A stretch of 6,362 nt of DNA, from the NCBI GenBank assembly GCA_004357435.1, contig SMVS01000117.1:1-6362 (forward strand). The letters are read 5' to 3'. This DNA is from Nitrospina sp. Its GTDB lineage: Bacteria > Nitrospinota > Nitrospinia > Nitrospinales > Nitrospinaceae. The position numbers were made by a program, and so were the translations under genes. Below are positions 5,898-6,362 of this stretch, piece after piece (the stretch's first letter is position 1; the number at the start of each line of letters is the position of its first letter). The notes under the pieces were generated by a model, which had not been told where the DNA came from, did not search any database, and saw only the letters and a list, made by a program, of their open reading frames with translations.

Positions 5898-6170
5898 TTA
5901 AAAATCGGATTCCAAAAGAGGCCGATGTTTGAAGTCGGGATTTATCGGCTTGTCGCTGGCAGTGATTTTAAGGTTTTGCGGGGATTCCACAAACAAATCA
6001 ACGTAACCACATTTGGCGCACACCCGGGGTTGGAGCAGTACCTTCTTTTCGATACCATGGTCCTTGCGTACGACCATGATCAATTCCAGGTCTTTGCTGG
6101 TGCGGAGGCCAATATCGCCCTTGAGAACACTTTTGGCGCCACATTTGCCGCAAATGTTGGGATCGCTCAT
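5898..6170 (-). CDS. Small zinc-ribbon-like protein of unknown function (90 aa)
   Basis: The protein starts MSDPNICGKCGAKSV and has two CxxC pairs, C7/C10 (ICGKCG) and C51/C54 (VCAKCGYVDLFV), separated by about 40 residues of charged and beta-prone sequence. This is the layout of a zinc ribbon binding one Zn2+ through four cysteines. The CGYVDLFV ending of the second knuckle recalls small Zn-ribbon families with a C..CGYTEFY motif (for example zinc_ribbon_13-type proteins), but this is from memory. The tail after residue 62 (SPQNLKIT...) is probably disordered. The frame continues upstream to an ATG at 6188, but that codon lacks a Shine-Dalgarno. The ATG at 6170 has AGGAG six bases upstream and is chosen. 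There is no signal peptide or membrane segment. Its function is not known. It lies 199 bases upstream of sdhC in the same direction, with no clear terminator between, so partial co-transcription is possible. Confidence 0.75.
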   Translation of the reverse strand: MSDPNICGKCGAKSVLKGDIGLRTSKDLELIMVVRKDHGIEKKVLLQPRVCAKCGYVDLFVESPQNLKITASDKPINPDFKHRPLLESDF

Positions 6171-6190
6171 ACCGCACTCCTGAAACATGG

Positions 6191-6208
6191 GAGGGCAAAC
6201 ATGCCCTC
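6191..6208. repeat. Perfect 7-bp inverted repeat in the leader of the zinc-ribbon gene
   Basis: GAGGGCA-AACA-TGCCCTC is a GC-rich perfect 7-bp inverted repeat with a 4-base loop. On the minus strand it falls about 30-40 bases after the predicted transcription start and about 10 bases before the AGGAG of the 90-residue gene. No T-run follows on the minus strand, so it is not a typical terminator. A leader hairpin or an operator would fit. Confidence 0.45.
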
Positions 6209-6246
6209 ACGATCTCCCCCAAAAATCGTAATCAATCACTTTTGGA

Positions 6247-6275
6247 AGTATAGCATACAGTCCAGTGTCTGCCTA
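6247..6275 (-). promoter_or_regulatory. Promoter candidate for the zinc-ribbon gene (extended -10)
   Basis: TAGGCA (6275-6270, four of six to TTGACA) is followed after 17 bases by TATACT (6252-6247, five of six to TATAAT), which is preceded by TG-C as in an extended -10. It starts 7 bases after the stop codon of the upstream partial gene, in a gap with no gene. It is the best sigma-70-like promoter in the window, with a predicted leader of about 70 bases. Confidence 0.5.
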
Positions 6276-6282
6276 AATCCGG

Positions 6283-6362
6283 TTAGAGATGGGAAACGCC
6301 GACGGGCGCCGCTTCCATATAAACCGGATGCTGAATGCGTTTGCGGTTGATGATCTGGTTCA
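6283..6362 (-). CDS. 3' end of an upstream gene (product unknown), cut by the window edge
   Basis: From the right edge a frame stays open on the minus strand for 25 codons to a TAA at 6285-6283. It reads NQIINRKRIQ, then HPVYMEAAPVGVSHL. No stop occurs before the TAA, the residue mix looks protein-like, and the stop is directly followed by the promoter of the next gene, as expected for a gene end. The frame is short, so an open stretch of this length could be chance. I do not recognise the family. Confidence 0.45.
   Translation of the reverse strand, partial: NQIINRKRIQHPVYMEAAPVGVSHL

Noticed and set aside
5580..6350. A 256-codon open frame on the plus strand spanning the start of sdhC, the leader and the zinc-ribbon gene
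   Set aside because: It lies antisense to two supported genes, its translation shows no recognisable domain, and no good ribosome binding site was seen. Its length reflects few stops opposite coding sequence.

Overview
The window is a run of bacterial core-metabolism genes, all on the minus strand, so transcription runs from high to low coordinates. Five complete protein genes are well supported, and a gene fragment lies at each edge. No RNA gene, mobile element, CRISPR array or phage feature was seen. The sequence suggests a Gram-negative bacterium of moderate GC. A three-gene, Bacillus subtilis-type (menaquinone-type) succinate dehydrogenase combined with a long single-gene squalene synthase homologue would fit a Desulfobacterota- or Nitrospinota-like lineage. 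This taxonomic guess is an inference and weak.

Layout in transcription order (right to left). (1) 6283-6362: the last 25 codons of an unidentified gene. (2) 5898-6170: a 90-residue zinc-ribbon-like protein of unknown function, with its own extended -10 promoter candidate and a perfect 7-bp hairpin in its leader. (3) 5699-5897: a leader region with a possible -10 element and two inverted repeats. (4) The sdhC-sdhA-sdhB operon (5698 down to 2319): a diheme cytochrome b anchor, the covalent-FAD catalytic subunit and the three-cluster iron-sulfur subunit. sdhC and sdhA overlap by one base, and sdhA and sdhB are 6 bases apart. A terminator-like hairpin begins inside the last codons of sdhB. (5) ispH (2191 down to 1307), the last enzyme of the MEP isoprenoid pathway, with its own promoter candidate. 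(6) A squalene synthase-type prenyltransferase (1132 down to 26). (7) The first five codons of a further gene at the left edge, behind a strong ribosome binding site.

The genes form two functional blocks. SdhCAB couples succinate/fumarate interconversion to the membrane quinone pool. IspH makes IPP and DMAPP, the building blocks of farnesyl diphosphate, and the squalene synthase homologue would condense two farnesyl diphosphates towards squalene or a related C30 product for hopanoids, sterols or carotenoids. The gene starting at the left edge is probably co-transcribed with the synthase and may act in the same branch.

I found no convincing undescribed system. The items most worth a second look are the long squalene synthase with an arginine-rich tail instead of a membrane anchor, the structured leader of the sdh operon, and the small zinc-ribbon gene next to it.
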